Of a stretch of 64,000 nucleotides of DNA, positions 12,681-26,292 are shown one piece after another. The DNA is from Dirofilaria immitis (Eukaryota; Nematoda; Chromadorea; Rhabditida; Onchocercidae): positions 620,001-684,000 of the forward strand of contig JAKNDB010000108.1 of NCBI GenBank assembly GCA_024305405.1, given 5' to 3'. Position 1 is the stretch's first letter. The number at the start of each line of letters is the position of its first letter. The notes beneath the pieces were generated by a model. It made no database searches and was not told where the DNA came from. It worked only from the letters and a program-made list of their open reading frames with translations. The position numbers were made by a program, and so were the translations under genes.

Positions 12681-14999
12681 ACAATAATAAAAAGTTTTTA
12701 TGTTTAATTTAGCATTCATTTCATGCTATGCTTAATTATTTCAATTTCATTAAAACTATACATACAACGATTATTTTCCCTTCTCGAATCTTCCTAATTT
12801 CCGTTTCAACCTTTTTCACTTCAACTAATCAGATATTCAATTCAATAATCAAAAAATATCTTATCAGTTATTTGAATTATAAATCTATTGAAGCATTTCG
12901 ATCAACAACTTTTTCCTGATTGATAATAATCAAAATTATTTTTTTTTTTAAAAACATGCCGTATAAATATTGATAATTACATCTTTATCTTATTTTCAAA
13001 AAAAAACAAAAAATAATGGAATTTTTAAATTTGATAAAATTTTATTTTAACTATATGATCGAAATTTTTTTGATTATAATTAATAATTCACAATATGCTA
13101 TCAGCTAATTTATCATTGTTATGCGGAAATTACTTCATAAATCGCAATGATATCGTATCGTCTATGTTTGAGAATTTTTTATGTTTCAAAATAAATGACA
13201 ATTAATTTTTTTGTATTTTTTGGCCTAATAGAAAAATGCATATAAAAATAGGCCTAATTTCAATGATAGCAAAACTGAAATTTTCAATTAATCAAGCAAT
13301 TTTATTTCTTCAATTGTATTTTGCAATGATACAAATATTTATATTTATATTATAGTAAGAAATATATTTACTTACAACGATTATTTATCGTAATTTTTGC
13401 TAACATTTATCATTTTTTTAGCTTAATTAAATTAGATTAATTAATAAAATAAGCTTATATAAAAAAACAAACTTGATAGAGATTTCACCAAAAATTTCAA
13501 ATATTTCAAAAAAAAATTGAATTTTTAGTAAATTTATCTCTTATCTATCGATTTTATAGCTAATTTAAATTTCGTTTAATAAAATAATTCTTTTATTAAT
13601 TTTTGATATTTGTAAAACGTTAAAAAAACTTTTTACCTAAAAATTTATTGATTAGATCGATCGTTATGATCAAATTAGTTTGAAAACCCTGCACAGATAT
13701 AAATCGAACAGACGATGACTAAGTTGTTTAATTTAGCAGTAAAAAGCAAGGTGAGAAGACATATGTAAAGCTTGCAAGCTCAGTTAAAGATGTAGTTGAA
13801 AAAATAAGCACGCTGAAAAAATAATCCAGAAGCGCTGGGTGTTACAACCGGACTCCAAGTTTAACAAATTTTTTTTTTTTTAAATAAAAGAAAAAGAAAA
13901 GTTTATTAATAAATAATAATATAATATGTAAAAGTGAAATCTAATTTCCATCATGATAAATGATTAACAATTGATTATAACTGATATATTTTTTTAGAGA
14001 AAAAGAAAAAGGAAAAAAAATTGGACAATAGCCATTGGTCAATAGGTCATCAATCATAATGTATGTGCGATTGACATTTCTATGTAAATAATTTAAAATC
14101 AAAAATATCAAAATTATATATCAAATTTCATTGTCTCTTTCTTTTTTTTTTTTGAATTTTTGGCGCTATAAAATATTAAAGGATTATATTTTATGATTTC
14201 TTTTTTTTGTCCTTTTAAATTATTTTACTTCGCTTCTTCCGTTTCAAATTGTTCAATTTTGATTGAATTTTAAAATATATTTTCGTTTCACTTCGAGAGT
14301 ATCATTTAATTTCCTATATGAAAATTAAGTTTTATATTAAGTAAATCATTAGAAGATTGTAAAGGTGAGAAGATTGTTTTTTTTTTGATGTAAATAAAAG
14401 AGGAAAGAGGTTACCGACAAATGAAAATTAAGCCGCGGGAGGGCGGGTAGGATAGTATCGGGAAAGGAAAAAGAAGAAAATTGTCGTTCATAGAATGATG
14501 TGTCGTCGTCGATTTCATCCTAACAATTTTGAGCCTATTTTTTTTTCTTTTTTTTTTTCATTCCTGTCTAATAGCAGTAGCAATAGGCAGTTTTCAGTTT
14601 AGGACAAGGCTTTCAATCTTCTACTCTTCCTTATCCTCCTTCTCCCCCTCTCCTCTCTTAGGCTTCTAATCTTCTCTTCTCAACGGTTATGACCAAGTCT
14701 TTTTTTTTATGAAAAATAAAAGATTAAAAAAAAAAACGATGCAAGAAATAATAATATCGAATAGGCTAACTTTGCCATTTCTCATTTTCTCTTCTTCATT
14801 GCAAACTTTAACTCTCGATCTTTTCTCTCGCGTCTTTCCCAAATTTGTTAGCACGTTCGGGTATTTTTATCATTTTCCTCCTTTTTTAAGCAAACTTTTA
14901 CTCTCGATCTTCGTTCTCGCTTCTCTCAAATTGGATAACAATTTTATCATGCTTTTCGGAACATTTACCACTTTTTTTCCGAAGGAAAAATGACGACAA
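12681..14999. other. AT-rich intergenic DNA with two less AT-rich patches
   Basis: The patch at about 13,680-13,860 has mixed composition and ends in GCGCTGGGTGTTACAACCGG; I could not fit it to a tRNA (no good B box) or to any exon chain. The patch at about 14,415-14,520 holds a CCGCGGGAGGGCGGG run. An open frame at 14,709-14,993 is built on two imperfect copies of GCAAACTTT(T)ACTCTCGATCTT and resembles no protein I know. Confidence 0.45.
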
Positions 15000-17900
15000 A
15001 TAATCGTTTCTTTTTATGCCAATATTTCTCGTTCCTTTCTATTTTTCTATTTTCGTAAAGTTTAAAATTTTTTTTTTTTAAATGATTATGATGATTGAAG
15101 GAGAGAATGAAAGATCAAACATGTCAAACAAGTCTTAATCATTCCTGTCATTATTACTCCTTCTCCTTTTCATATTTGCCTCTTTTTTTTTTTTTTTTAT
15201 TGAAAAATTATTTATTATGAAATTGGAATTAAATTTAATTCGATATTTAAATTCGATTAATACATTTTTGTTTTTTATTATATATTAAATTACTAAATTT
15301 TAGCTTACAATTAAAAAGATGAATTATGAATGCCATGAAAACATTACAATATCCCATATATTTGTAATAGCAATGAAAGATAAAATTATTAATGAAATTA
15401 AATAATTATTTTTGAAATTACCTGATTTTATGTCACATATTTAAATTATCATATCATATTTTTTTTGTGATATTCAAATTATCATATCATATTTTTTCGT
15501 GATTTCACAAAACTGAGAAATTTCGTTGATATTTATTGGATATTCCTCGTTTGTTTATATTGCTAAAATAATTGATAAAATTTTTTTGAAATGGATCGAT
15601 CTTTTTGTTATTAAAATGCTTCATCTTACTGCACTAGTCTTATTTTCAAGGATTAAATTTTATATATAAAAGTGAAGCAGGCTAGAATTTGGCATGTTTC
15701 AATAAAATTAGAAACAATCCATCAATGATAATCTTGATAATTAGGCATATCATCTTTTATTTAACAATCTAGATTATCTATCATTCTTGTTTAGGTTGCC
15801 AAAATAGTGCTGCAATTTAGGTTATACTAGGCAAGATTATGTCCTATACAGTGTGAATAAGAGGAGGTGAAATTTCTAAAGAATTTCTTAAAATTCCCAA
15901 GTGATAAAAAATTTATATGCTAATAGGATATTTACGTTTTGGATATATTATTCGGGAGTATTGAGATCGATAAATTAGATAATACTAAGCTAAATTTTGT
16001 TTTTTGTTTTTATTTATGAAATAAACGAAAAATTTATAATTTATCAATGTTCCGTTTTTATTTTTCATATTTTTGTTAGATTTCAACGAATTCGAAAATA
16101 ATCAAACTTATTAAATTCTTCATATCAGTAATAATTTTTCCACATTTTAATTTCATCTCTGGCAATATATGATCTTAAATTTATCAGTCATATCAGCAAA
16201 GCTTTATGAGTACGAATCTAACATTTTGCTTTTGTGAAATTTGTGAAAAATTGATCTAATAATTACATCATCATTTGTTATCATTCCTGAAATGGCATTA
16301 GATTGTTTTTTAGTGAGGAAAAAATTGAACACATCAAATTGGGCCAATATAAGGCTTGTCCTTATTAGACTTTCTATTCTTTTCTTGTCAAATTCTTTTA
16401 AAATAACAAACATAAAATATCTTTTCTTCCTCATCCAATTTTTGCTATGAAACTTCGAGAATGATTGATGAAGACTTAGAGCAATTTTAAAAAGGCCATT
16501 AGTCGAATAGAAACAATATTTTCTAATTTTAAAAACAAAAAAAAAAGATAAAGTGTATATATATATTAGAAAATAAAAAGCTAATGGCTAATTAAATAAT
16601 AATTAATCATAAAATTTTATGAAGCGATTCTTTCAAAGGATAGGAAATATATGCATTTTTAAAAATGAAAGAAACAATAAATAAAAAGAAATAAATCGTC
16701 GAGAAAGTTTGATAGGTTGAATTTAAATTGAAAATAAAAAAACAGTATAGCTATTAAGTTTGTCGAAAATATTATTGATACATTGATTTCTGAAATAGTA
16801 GAAATAAGTCATATACATATACAGAGATATTCTTATGATATTGTAAAAATTATTTGAACTAATTAACTTTTTAACAAAAGAAAATTGTTAGTATCACAAA
16901 CAAATACAATTATCCGAACTAATTAATTTTTATCAGAGGAAATATTATCAATATGATAAACAAAACTTGATCACCGATATTTACGGTATAATTTATTATA
17001 ATTAAATTTTATTTCATTTATTTTTCTTTAAATTTATAGAATTCCAGTTTGCGTCATCAATAGCGTTTCGCTAAAAAGAAAAATAATAAAAATAAAAACT
17101 GACGAATAACGGAAAAAATAAATTTCTTTTTTTTTATTTTTTACACAGAAATAATGAAGGACAAAATAAGCGAAGATGGAATTACAATAAATTTTTAACA
17201 TTTAAAAAATCAAAAGTCATTTGATAAAATTTAAAAAAAAAAAAAGTTCAATTTGATCGTAGCAAATGATAAATAAAAGTGGCATATATTTTTGATTGAA
17301 ATAAAAATTTTTCAAGAAATTTGAAAAATTTTTTCCCTTTTTCTTTGAATCTTTCATTTCATCCATTACAAAATATTAATCATTGCCTTTTAGCATATTC
17401 ATTCACATATCGAACGAACATCATTGTTAAATTGTATCAAATCATATCGCTTAAGTATATAATTTTGTTGAAGTGATCAATAGATCAGATCATATGGTCA
17501 AATCTGATATTGTCGTTTTATCTTATTGCTTTTAGCATAAAATTGCTAAATCAATCACTACTATCATTTACATATCATGATGATACATGGCATGTTCAAT
17601 TTAGACTTTAAAGATTCGAAATTATTCTGATAATAAAATGTGATAAAATTGATATATATATATATATATATATGTATTCAGTTTTTCAAAATAGCTATTA
17701 AAATAGATATATAAATATATGCATACATTATTTATAATATTGAAATTTTTATAATAACTATATAATTCGATAATATTTTGATAGTTGCTTAAAAATGATT
17801 GATGATTGTTTAAGTTTTGCAATATTTACACGAGATTGAAATAACTTATCATTCAATACTCTCAATTACTAAATCATCCTAAGGATTTTTAACTTCCCTT

Positions 17901-20209
17901 CTCAATCTCAAACTATTTATAAATATTGAAAACACCGAAATATTAATGAATCAAAGATTGTTAGCAAAATTGAATCCTATCCATTCCTCTTAGAAAATGA
18001 ATATTTGTTTCAAGAAACATCGAAATTTAGCCATGTATAGATGATCTAGGACAAGAAATATGCATAATTTTTATTTCATTTTTATCTTTATTAAAATAAT
18101 ATAAAGAATTATCCATTTTGATAGTGAAATAATATTAGCATCAATCAAGATTAAGTTATATTCTCAACGGGATGAAATCTCGACTTTTTCAGTTTAAATA
18201 TTACTCTCTATCTCCCTCTCTCTCTCTCTCTCTCTATCTCTCTTTCTCTTATCATTTATATATGATAAATTTGTTATGTTTATTTTATTGCGCAAATAAT
18301 CGTTATCATCTGATAATTTAATATAATATTTTTTTTTAAATTAGTTTGTTTTTCTTTTTTTTTATCATTGAGATATTTTAAATTTAAAATTCTGCTATTA
18401 CATTTCTGATATAATATTCCGTTTATGTATCGTTTATTTGTTGTTCTACCTTTTTTTTCTCACCTGTTGAATAATTAATTTGATGCACTTTTTCTTTCCT
18501 TATGAACTTTAAAATTATTTACATATATATATATATATATATGTATATGTAAAGGAATGATTAATTATAATAATAATTATTTGCGAGAAATTTGATATAA
18601 AATTTAAGCATTTCTAAATATTTTCAATTCAAACAAGAAATTAACTAAGGATGGATTTAATTTAAAATAATAATTCGAGAACAACAACAAAAAAAAAAGA
18701 ATATACAAACATCTAACATGATCTATAATTTCATTTTGAAAATTATTTTCGAGAGTGATCTTATCATGAATGAAAAATGCTACGTATTTGCGAAAATATA
18801 GCAATTTTAACAAAAAATTTTTTCGTTTCTTTTTTTTCCTATTTTCATTGAAATATTATTAATCGAACATATTGCAAATGCAAACAAATTATGCATGTAA
18901 GCATTCGATATGAGAAATAAAAATAAATTTATAAAATGTAAAAAAAAAATTAGAAATAATTATTTACAAATATTTTAGAAGTTTCAAGATGATAAAATGT
19001 GAAATTTCTCTCGGTCTCTTTTCATGATTTAAAACATCGATCTAACTATTTATTAATCATCTTAAATGGAGGAATAAACAAAGTGTTAGATCTCAAGGGA
19101 TTCGTCAACATCTTCAACATTCGAGAGTCAGATAAGAATGGAATAAGTTTGTCTACAATGGAAATATAGTATAAGTAGGAAAGAAAGACGTATGTAAGAC
19201 AAAGAAAAACAAATTATAAAATTTTTAATATAAAAATAAAATACAAGAAAGATCAGTTAGGCTTCGAGACTGAAATTCGAGAAGCAGAGAGATCAAAGGT
19301 GGGTAAAATCAAAAAAAAAACGAAAAAGATCATCTTTTGTTATTGTATTGTTGTTGTTGTTGCTATTGTTGTTGTTGTTGCTATTGTTGATATTTTTGCT
19401 ATTGGCATTTTTTCAAAAGCATTCAAAGGGCATTACACATTAAAGAATTCTAGGCATTTTTCTCGATGATCTTTCTATTCTGCAATTTTATTTTGCTAAC
19501 AACGAGAATTTCTTAAATTTCATATCCATAATATTATTAAGCTTCAAATTATTTTTCATAATTAACTTTGCCGATAATTTATTATCTCATATTATTGCCA
19601 ATAATTCAAAATATTCAATATATAATGATAACTTTACCTAATTTGCCGTAAATAATAATCAGATAGCATTTGCATTTTATCAACAATGATATGATATACC
19701 TAAAACTATAAACTATCAGCTTATGCTTCAATGGCAATTAAAAAATTCTTAAAATATGATTGATTATTTTGCAAAGCTTAATCAATTGTATTCATAAATG
19801 ATAAGATAGGAGGAAATGATAACAAAAAAAAAAAAAAGAAAAGAGAAAAGAATTATTTACAACTGTGATTTATTGAATTTAATTATTTCATCGTATGATT
19901 GTTTATTTCTATTTTGAATTAAAATTTAATAATTATAAATAAATAGTTGCAATTTATGATTTCTTTTATTTTATTTTTTTTTCATTTCTTTTTTAACTTT
20001 TTTTCCCTTTCTGATGTAATTTATTTTTAACACGAAATAGTGATAAGTTGTAAAAAGAAAAAAAAGAAAAATTAAAAACGATGAAGAAACGACGAAATTC
20101 ATCTTTCATTGCTAATTTTAAACTCACTAAATCACATTCTTATCTCTTTCAAACTTCATCTTCTTGTCCCATCTATCTTCTTTGCTTTTCAATCAGTTAG
20201 TTAAATGAT
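15000..20209. other. AT-rich intergenic DNA, no gene seen
   Basis: It contains a two-copy direct repeat at about 15,438-15,505 (AAATTATCATATCATATTTT), a diverged two-copy repeat at about 16,855-16,965, TA runs at about 17,654-17,674 and 18,522-18,543, a CT tract at about 18,205-18,252, and a TTG/CTATTG tract at about 19,344-19,390. No exon chain was found on either strand. Confidence 0.5.
18205..18252 (+). repeat. (CT)n microsatellite
   Basis: Interrupted CTCTCTCTCT run of about 45 bp. Confidence 0.9.
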
Positions 20210-20482
20210 TTGTTTCATTTTGAGAAAATAAAATGAAATGGAAATGAAATGTTGCTGATGATGATGATGATAATGATGATAATGATGATGATGATGATGA
20301 TAATAATGATGATGGTAGCGATGATGAAGTTTCATTTCATTTTGAGAGAAAATGAAATGAAACGTTGCTGATGACGATGATGATGTTAATGATAATGATG
20401 ACGGTAATGATTAATGATGATGATAATGATAATGATGATGATGAAGTTTTGTTTCATTTTGAGGAAATCAAATGAAATGTTG

Positions 20483-20534
<52 letters not shown>

Positions 20535-20545
20535 AACAATGATGA
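20210..20545 (+). repeat. 120-bp tandem repeat with GAT microsatellite and palindrome
   Basis: Three copies with a period of about 120 bp. Each starts with a near-palindrome of the form TTTCATTTTGAG...AAATGAAAT (near 20,212, 20,329 and 20,451). Each then reads GTTGCTGATGATGAT and a variable GAT/AAT run, ending in GATGAAGTTT. The third copy has gained a CTG-type run (GCTGCTGCTGCTGCTGCTGC) next to the GAT run. Confidence 0.85.
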
Positions 20546-22687
20546 TAAAGTTTAATTTATATATATTTTGTTAATCAAATTATAACAATTACTACTTCTC
20601 TATTATGACATAAACTATTATTATTCGAGAATTTTTTATCGATTTTTTTTCGTCTTTGCTTCTTTTCAATTTTACAATAAGATAAATTTGATTTGATGAA
20701 GTAAATGATCGTTTAAACTGAAACTCTCATTTAATAAATTAAATTTCCATAATGGCATAAAATTATTTGACCTTGGAAAAATTGAAGTTTAAATTGGAAC
20801 AATGTCAAGAAAAAAATATTTGTTATCAACAATTTCATCTAATTGCTTTTATAGTTTGAAAAGTTGTAATTTTTTTAAAAGTTTGTTTAAAAATTACAAA
20901 GTTTGCAAATGTAAAAAAGAAGAAAAAGACGGGAAAAAAGAAGAAATTGCGGATAATTTAAAATAAGCAAAGATTTTTTCGATCACATATTGATTGATTT
21001 CAAAATTTTAGATAAAATTATGAAGTGATTAATGTGATAATGCTAGCATTATCGCGGTATTTGTGATCGTTTTGAGTGAGTCAAAAAAAAAAATGGTTCA
21101 ATAGATCATTTGTAAATTGGCAATTAAATGGAAGAATATAGATGTTGCGATTTTCGCAATGATTTTTATGCTTCCCAGATTTGATACAAATGATAGATAG
21201 ACTATGCGATATTAAGCAATAGATTTATCATACGATTTTTTTCAACATTTCAAATTTATCGCAAAATTTTGATATCAAACTTTTTAAATCGCTGTTTTTT
21301 TTAAGCTCATAATTAAAATAAATATTATTTATAAAACAAAATATAGCTTAAGAAGTTTTTTTCTTTTTAGTTTTATGTAAATCATATGATCATATTCTTA
21401 CACTTTAGATGGAATAAATGTTGAAATGAAAAATTTTGAAAACTAAAATTACTGAAAATTACAATGAAAATTTAAAAAAGAAAAAAAAGATTTTATTTAA
21501 TCGATTCATTTGGATTTTTGATAAAAAATACATGATCTACTCGTTAACAGTTTAATCCGGAAATCCAATCTTAACCTGTATCATATAATGGAAACAAATT
21601 TTTATTCGTCAGAACGATTATCAAAGATTATAGCAAAACTGTGAATTCCTGAATCGCAATCGTTGGAGATTCAGGAAAATATAACGATTTCAGAAAAATC
21701 GAGAATCTGATGTGAACGGTCTTTTTCAGGCAAAATTACAAGTTCGGATTTAAGTTTTCGTATGGAATGTTCAAAAATTCTGGCTAAATTAGAGGCAAAG
21801 AAAAAGTTGAAGGGTCAACACTTTGCATTGCTTAAAAAATCTTACAAGTAATCGAGAAATTTCCCAGGAATAATCTCTCTAGCAAACTATTCTTTAAGCA
21901 ATGTCAATACCAAAAAATTCTCGAAAATCTTAACCACGATACTTATATTTTCTGAAATGCTAAATATGAATTGCGAGAATATAATATTATCGAAGAACTC
22001 ATTAGAACAAATTACTAATTACTGAAATCGAATATTTGATTAACTCATTTCAGTTACATAAAATATTCTCAGCAATGTTTGCAGCATTTTGGGAAAAAAA
22101 TTCAAAATTTTCGAAGTAAAACTAAACTTTATTCATTGAAATCAATTCCTATCAACAATTCAAATTCTATCACAATTTTGCTATTTGTTTTCATAAAAAA
22201 TTCATAGAAATTATTATCTAAAAAATTAAATTCCTACTTAAAATGAAAAATTTTCAATTAATATTTTTCAAAATGAAGAAAAATGATAAGAAATCGAAGA
22301 ATAATTGTAAAAAAAAAACAACCAACTTGTTTACTTTTTATAGTATTTGTTTATTTGTTTATAGTAAATGTCTTAATGTAAAAATCAATCTGTTTATTTG
22401 TTTATAGTATTTTCGTAAATGTTACGATGTAAAAATTATTATGCCATTCAGTTTTTGCGTATCCTATCAATTGATAATTCTAACTTTATCAATAACATTT
22501 CTTTTTTTTTTTTAATTTAGACTTTTTAACAGTAGTACTATTGGTAAAATTAAAAAGGGTCATTATTTATCTTTCAATCAAACAGGATCAAGTTTATTAT
22601 GATCATTGATTTGTTATCAGTATGGTTTATCATAGTTTTAATTTTATCCTTTCATATTTAAGCTATTCATAATTTCTTGTCACGTCA

Positions 22688-22756
22688 TTCCTCCTCTTCC
22701 TCTTCCTTCTCCTCCCCTCCTTCCTCCTCCTCCTCCTTTTCTTCTTCCTCCTCCTG
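22688..22756 (+). repeat. Polypyrimidine TCC/CTT tract
   Basis: About 70 bp of almost pure C and T, with TCCTCC and CTTCCT triplets. Confidence 0.9.
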
Positions 22757-23021
22757 CTCATCTCGAGATAAATTTCCTCATTCGTCAGATTTATTCATAT
22801 ATTCATGAATAGCTTTTCATATTATGTGTATCTATCATTTGATACCTTTAATAATTATTAAACTTAAAAAATAAAAACTTCAATATCTTATTGGCAACGA
22901 TTATTTCATCTTTGAATATTCTTTTTTTAATAATAAAATTTATCTTTTTCATCTTTTTTATTATTTTCTTCTTCTTCCATTTTATTTTTTTACTTCCTGG
23001 TGCCTAAATATGTGTAGGAAA

Positions 23022-23110
23022 ATTCATCATCATTATCATTCATTATCATCATTATCGTTATTATCATTATCATTATCATCATTATCATTATTATCATCAT
23101 CATCATCAAT
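23022..23110 (+). repeat. (ATC)n/(ATT)n microsatellite
   Basis: Interspersed ATC and ATT triplets over about 90 bp. The overlapping serine/leucine open frame is a by-product. Confidence 0.92.
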
Positions 23111-23469
23111 GAATAAGAAAGAAAAGGAAACGAATATATTTGCATTAATTCTTAAATTTTGCTATATTTTTTTCCCATTTATTATTAGTTTTAAATAAAA
23201 TTTTATAAATTAATTATTTAGTTTTGTTTTTAAAAATTTATCGTAAATATATAGAAATTAATTTGTTTGAATGAAGAAATTATATACTATTATTGAATTA
23301 TTGGTATATTAGTCTATTCTAATTAAGTAATTAAATTTAGTAATAAATAATATTATTTATATTAAAATTAATTATTCATTTTTCTTTCTACTACATATGA
23401 GATAAGATTAATTTTCAAAAAATTATTTATTTATTTTATATTATATATCGTTACGATTATATATATATG

Positions 23470-23526
23470 CTTTGTTATTGTTGTTTGTTTGTTTATTTAT
23501 TTATTTGTTTGTTTGTTTGTTTTTTA
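23470..23526 (+). repeat. (TTTG)n/(TTTA)n tract before the EGF-like gene
   Basis: TTTG and TTTA tetranucleotides ending 8 bp before the 3' splice acceptor of the first coding exon. The pyrimidine-rich end may help define that acceptor. A complementary AAAC-type tract lies just after the gene (26,293-26,364). Confidence 0.9.
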
Positions 23527-23528
23527 AA

Positions 23529-23534
23529 TTTCAG
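23529..23534 (+). promoter_or_regulatory. Probable trans-splice or 5'UTR acceptor of the EGF-like gene
   Basis: TTTCAG ends two bases before the start codon at 23,537. This is the classic nematode position for a spliced-leader acceptor, although a 5'UTR intron would look the same. Confidence 0.6.
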
Positions 23535-23536
23535 TA

Positions 23537-26251
23537 ATGAAATTTGGAATGATGCAATTATTATTGTGCATATTACTAGCACCATTTATTGTATGCCAAC
23601 AACGACATAAAGATAAGGATGATTCGTATGTTGATTTGATTCCATATAATTTGATACCAGAAGGCTGTAGTATGGATTCTTATTATGGTTATGGTATCGT
23701 TGATGGAAGTCTAGAAAAATGTGATAAATATTCAGAAGCTAAATCGGGTGGTGAAGAATTTAGTTCGGAATATGAAGAGATTAAATGTCGTACATTGAGA
23801 GGTCAATTTTTTTTCTTTTTCTGTATATATAATTCGAAAATTTTGAATGAAATTTTTGCTATAATTAAATAATTAGCATAAATTACTTCAAAATTTTACG
23901 TAATTCATCGAATTTCACGTAACAATTACGTAAATATTTCACGTTTAAGATTTTAAAATTTAAAAATATGCTGAAATATATATGTATACAAATTAAGATT
24001 GATATGATAAAAAAATTTTAGTACATGGACGAATGAAAAATAACCTATGTGAATGTAAACCTGGATGGAAGGGACCAATTTGTAATGAATATTATGGATG
24101 TCCGACAGGCTTTTCACTTTATAATAGTGTGTAAGTTTTTATTTTTCAAATTTAAGATTGCTAATTTTACATGCTTAAATTATCTTATCATCAATCAGTT
24201 AAATGATAATTGGAAAAGAAAAAATTTTCTAAATTTTAAATAAAATTTGTTAGCAAAATTTGAAAAATTTTGGAATGATTTCTTATTTCCTAACATTTAA
24301 CTAAAATGTTAGGAAATGAATTTATCAATGGATGAATTCGTTTTTTGCTTTTTTCCTCCTTTTTTTTTTGGTTTCCTGAATTAGCAAAATGGGTTTAGTG
24401 ACATCAATTGAACAAAAATTAATTTTGCTAAAATTTTAAAAGGAAAAGAAAAAAATCAGTCGAGATTATTTCGCCTTCTCGAGATTGATTGAAATCAAAA
24501 GAAAAAATAAAATATAATAACTAACTAAATTTGCTTCTTCTTCTTCATGAAAATTAAAAAAATCAAATTTCAATATATTTCTTAGAAATTTTTATATTCT
24601 GATTCTCTTCATTTCGTAATTTCAATAATTCGAAGTAAATAGCGAATAATTAATTTATGAAGTAAATGAAACGACGTAAATTTTTGATAGCAATATAAAG
24701 TTTGTTAATCCTTAACATTTCCATGTAATTTCCATCTTAATATTCTACGTGATTTCTATTCTAATATTCTACGTGATTTCTATCCTAATATTCTACGTGA
24801 TTTCTATCCTAATATTCTACGTGATTTCTATCCTAATATTCTACGTGATTTCTATCCTAATATTCTACGTGATTTCTATTCTAATATTCTACGTTATTTC
24901 TATCCTAGTATTTTACGTGATCATGTGAATCTTAACTAATGCAAAAAGTTCGATTTTGTTGAATTTATATTGAGAAAGAAAAAGTGAAATAATATTTAGA
25001 TGTACACCAAATTCATGTCAACATAATGGAACAATCGCTATTGGCTCAAAACAGATTGAATGCATTTGTCGAGCCCCATGGGATGGTCGTAATTGCGAAC
25101 GACTTGCGTGTTGGCGAATGGCTCCAAAAGGTATGATGAATATTTCTTGCGATATTTGCGACATAATTATTAAGCATTTAATTTAATTTAATCAACTAAT
25201 CATCAATGAAAGTATGTATTAGTAAGAGATTGGGGAAAAAAGATTTCTTTTTTCCTCAAATTAAAAAAAAGAATTCGCAATAAATAAGTTGTTTGCACTA
25301 TCCTTTTCAATTGTTTATTTCTCGACAAGGGATAATTTAATTAATGATCAAGCTATTAAGTAAACTTTAATACTTTTCATTTTTTTTTTTTTTTTTTTGA
25401 AGAGCATGAAAGGAGATGGCGTAACGCAGGTGATAAATGTCGTTGTGCTGATGAATATGAGGGTGATAATTGTGATAAAATTATCAAGTGTAGAAATGAT
25501 GGTGAATTAATCGATGGAAGGTTGTTGATTGTATTTAATATTTTTCTCATTTTTCATTAAGATTATTTGATAATATTTAAAATGTACTACTAAATTTTCC
25601 TCTCTTCAAATCCCATTTTAGAATATTTTGGATTGAATTTAACAAATTTATTTGTTATAATTGAAACACAAATATGATATATTTCATTTGCAATGTGCCA
25701 TTTTAGTATCTAATCATGTAAACTTTGTTCTTGTCATATTCAAATATCATTTTAGAACGAGAAATTATGGTAGAATAAAAATGATTTATGATATGATTAT
25801 CAAAATTTCTTCATTAAAATTATTTTTAATTTTTGCTTTTATCGATAATTCATCAATTTATCGTTTGATGAATAATTAGGTTTATTAAGAAAAATTTCTC
25901 GAAGTTTTCAAGAACAAATCATTCAAAATATTGTTATTCTTTTAAACTTATTTTTTTTCTTATTTATAGATGCAAATGTAAGGAACCATTTTATGGTGAA
26001 ATTTGCGAGAAGAAATGTCTTGATGGTCAAACGTAAGTAATTAATATAATTAATAATTTACCTGGTTTTCTTTTTTCTTTTTTGATCAAAAAAGCAATAA
26101 AAGTATATCAAATATTTGTTTTATTTTTGTTTTTGTTTTTTTTTTTGAAAATATTAATTTTGATAATTTCAGATGTGGTACGATAATTGTTTACGTCTCA
26201 CCGATTATCATATTTTTAGCATTTCTAACTTTTTGTTTGATACAATTGTAA
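23537..26251 (+). CDS. Small secreted/membrane-anchored EGF-like protein
   Basis: Six exons with consistent phases: 23537-23801, 24022-24130, 25000-25130, 25403-25520, 25970-26032 and 26173-26251, giving 254 residues. Residues 1-20 are a clear signal peptide ([20 protein letters not shown]). Residues 89-230 are cysteine-rich, with four CxCx(8)C signatures of EGF-type modules (C98-C109, C146-C157, C181-C192, C209-C220). The second has a full six-cysteine EGF layout starting at C126. Residues about 233-252 form a hydrophobic segment ([20 protein letters not shown]) followed only by QL, so the protein is probably anchored with nearly no cytoplasmic tail. The acidic stretch after the signal peptide has no domain I recognise. 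The start is supported by the signal peptide and the TTTCAG two bases upstream. I do not recognise an orthologue; a cell-surface or matrix role is inference from the EGF modules. Confidence 0.85.
24285..24317 (+). other. Perfect 14-bp intronic hairpin
   Basis: 24285-24298 and 24304-24317 are exact reverse complements around a 5-base loop, inside intron 2 of the EGF-like gene. Confidence 0.85.
24731..24922 (+). repeat. 24-bp minisatellite, 8 copies, in an intron
   Basis: Unit TCTATCCTAATATTCTACGT plus GATT, repeated eight times without gaps (start positions 24 bp apart from 24,731). Copies differ by one to three substitutions, mostly at the ends of the array. It lies in intron 2 of the EGF-like gene and leaves both splice sites untouched. 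Confidence 0.96.
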
Positions 26252-26292
26252 AATAATTTTTTATTCAAAACTTTAATAATTTAATTTTATTC

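Larger units (their letters stand above)
20546..23469. other. AT-rich intergenic DNA upstream of the EGF-like gene
   Basis: No gene seen. It holds a two-copy repeat at about 22,320-22,440 (TTTGTTTATTTGTTTATAGTA, then GATGTAAAAAT), a TCC/CTT pyrimidine tract at about 22,688-22,756, and an ATC/ATT microsatellite at about 23,022-23,110. The section 21,540-22,000 is more complex than its surroundings but gives no open frame of note. Confidence 0.5.

Noticed and set aside
13680..13860. Possible tRNA or small RNA near GCGCTGGGTGTTACAACCGG
   Set aside because: No B-box-like sequence or cloverleaf could be drawn.
14709..14993. 94-codon open frame on +
   Set aside because: Internal imperfect duplication, no similarity, no splice partner; likely chance.
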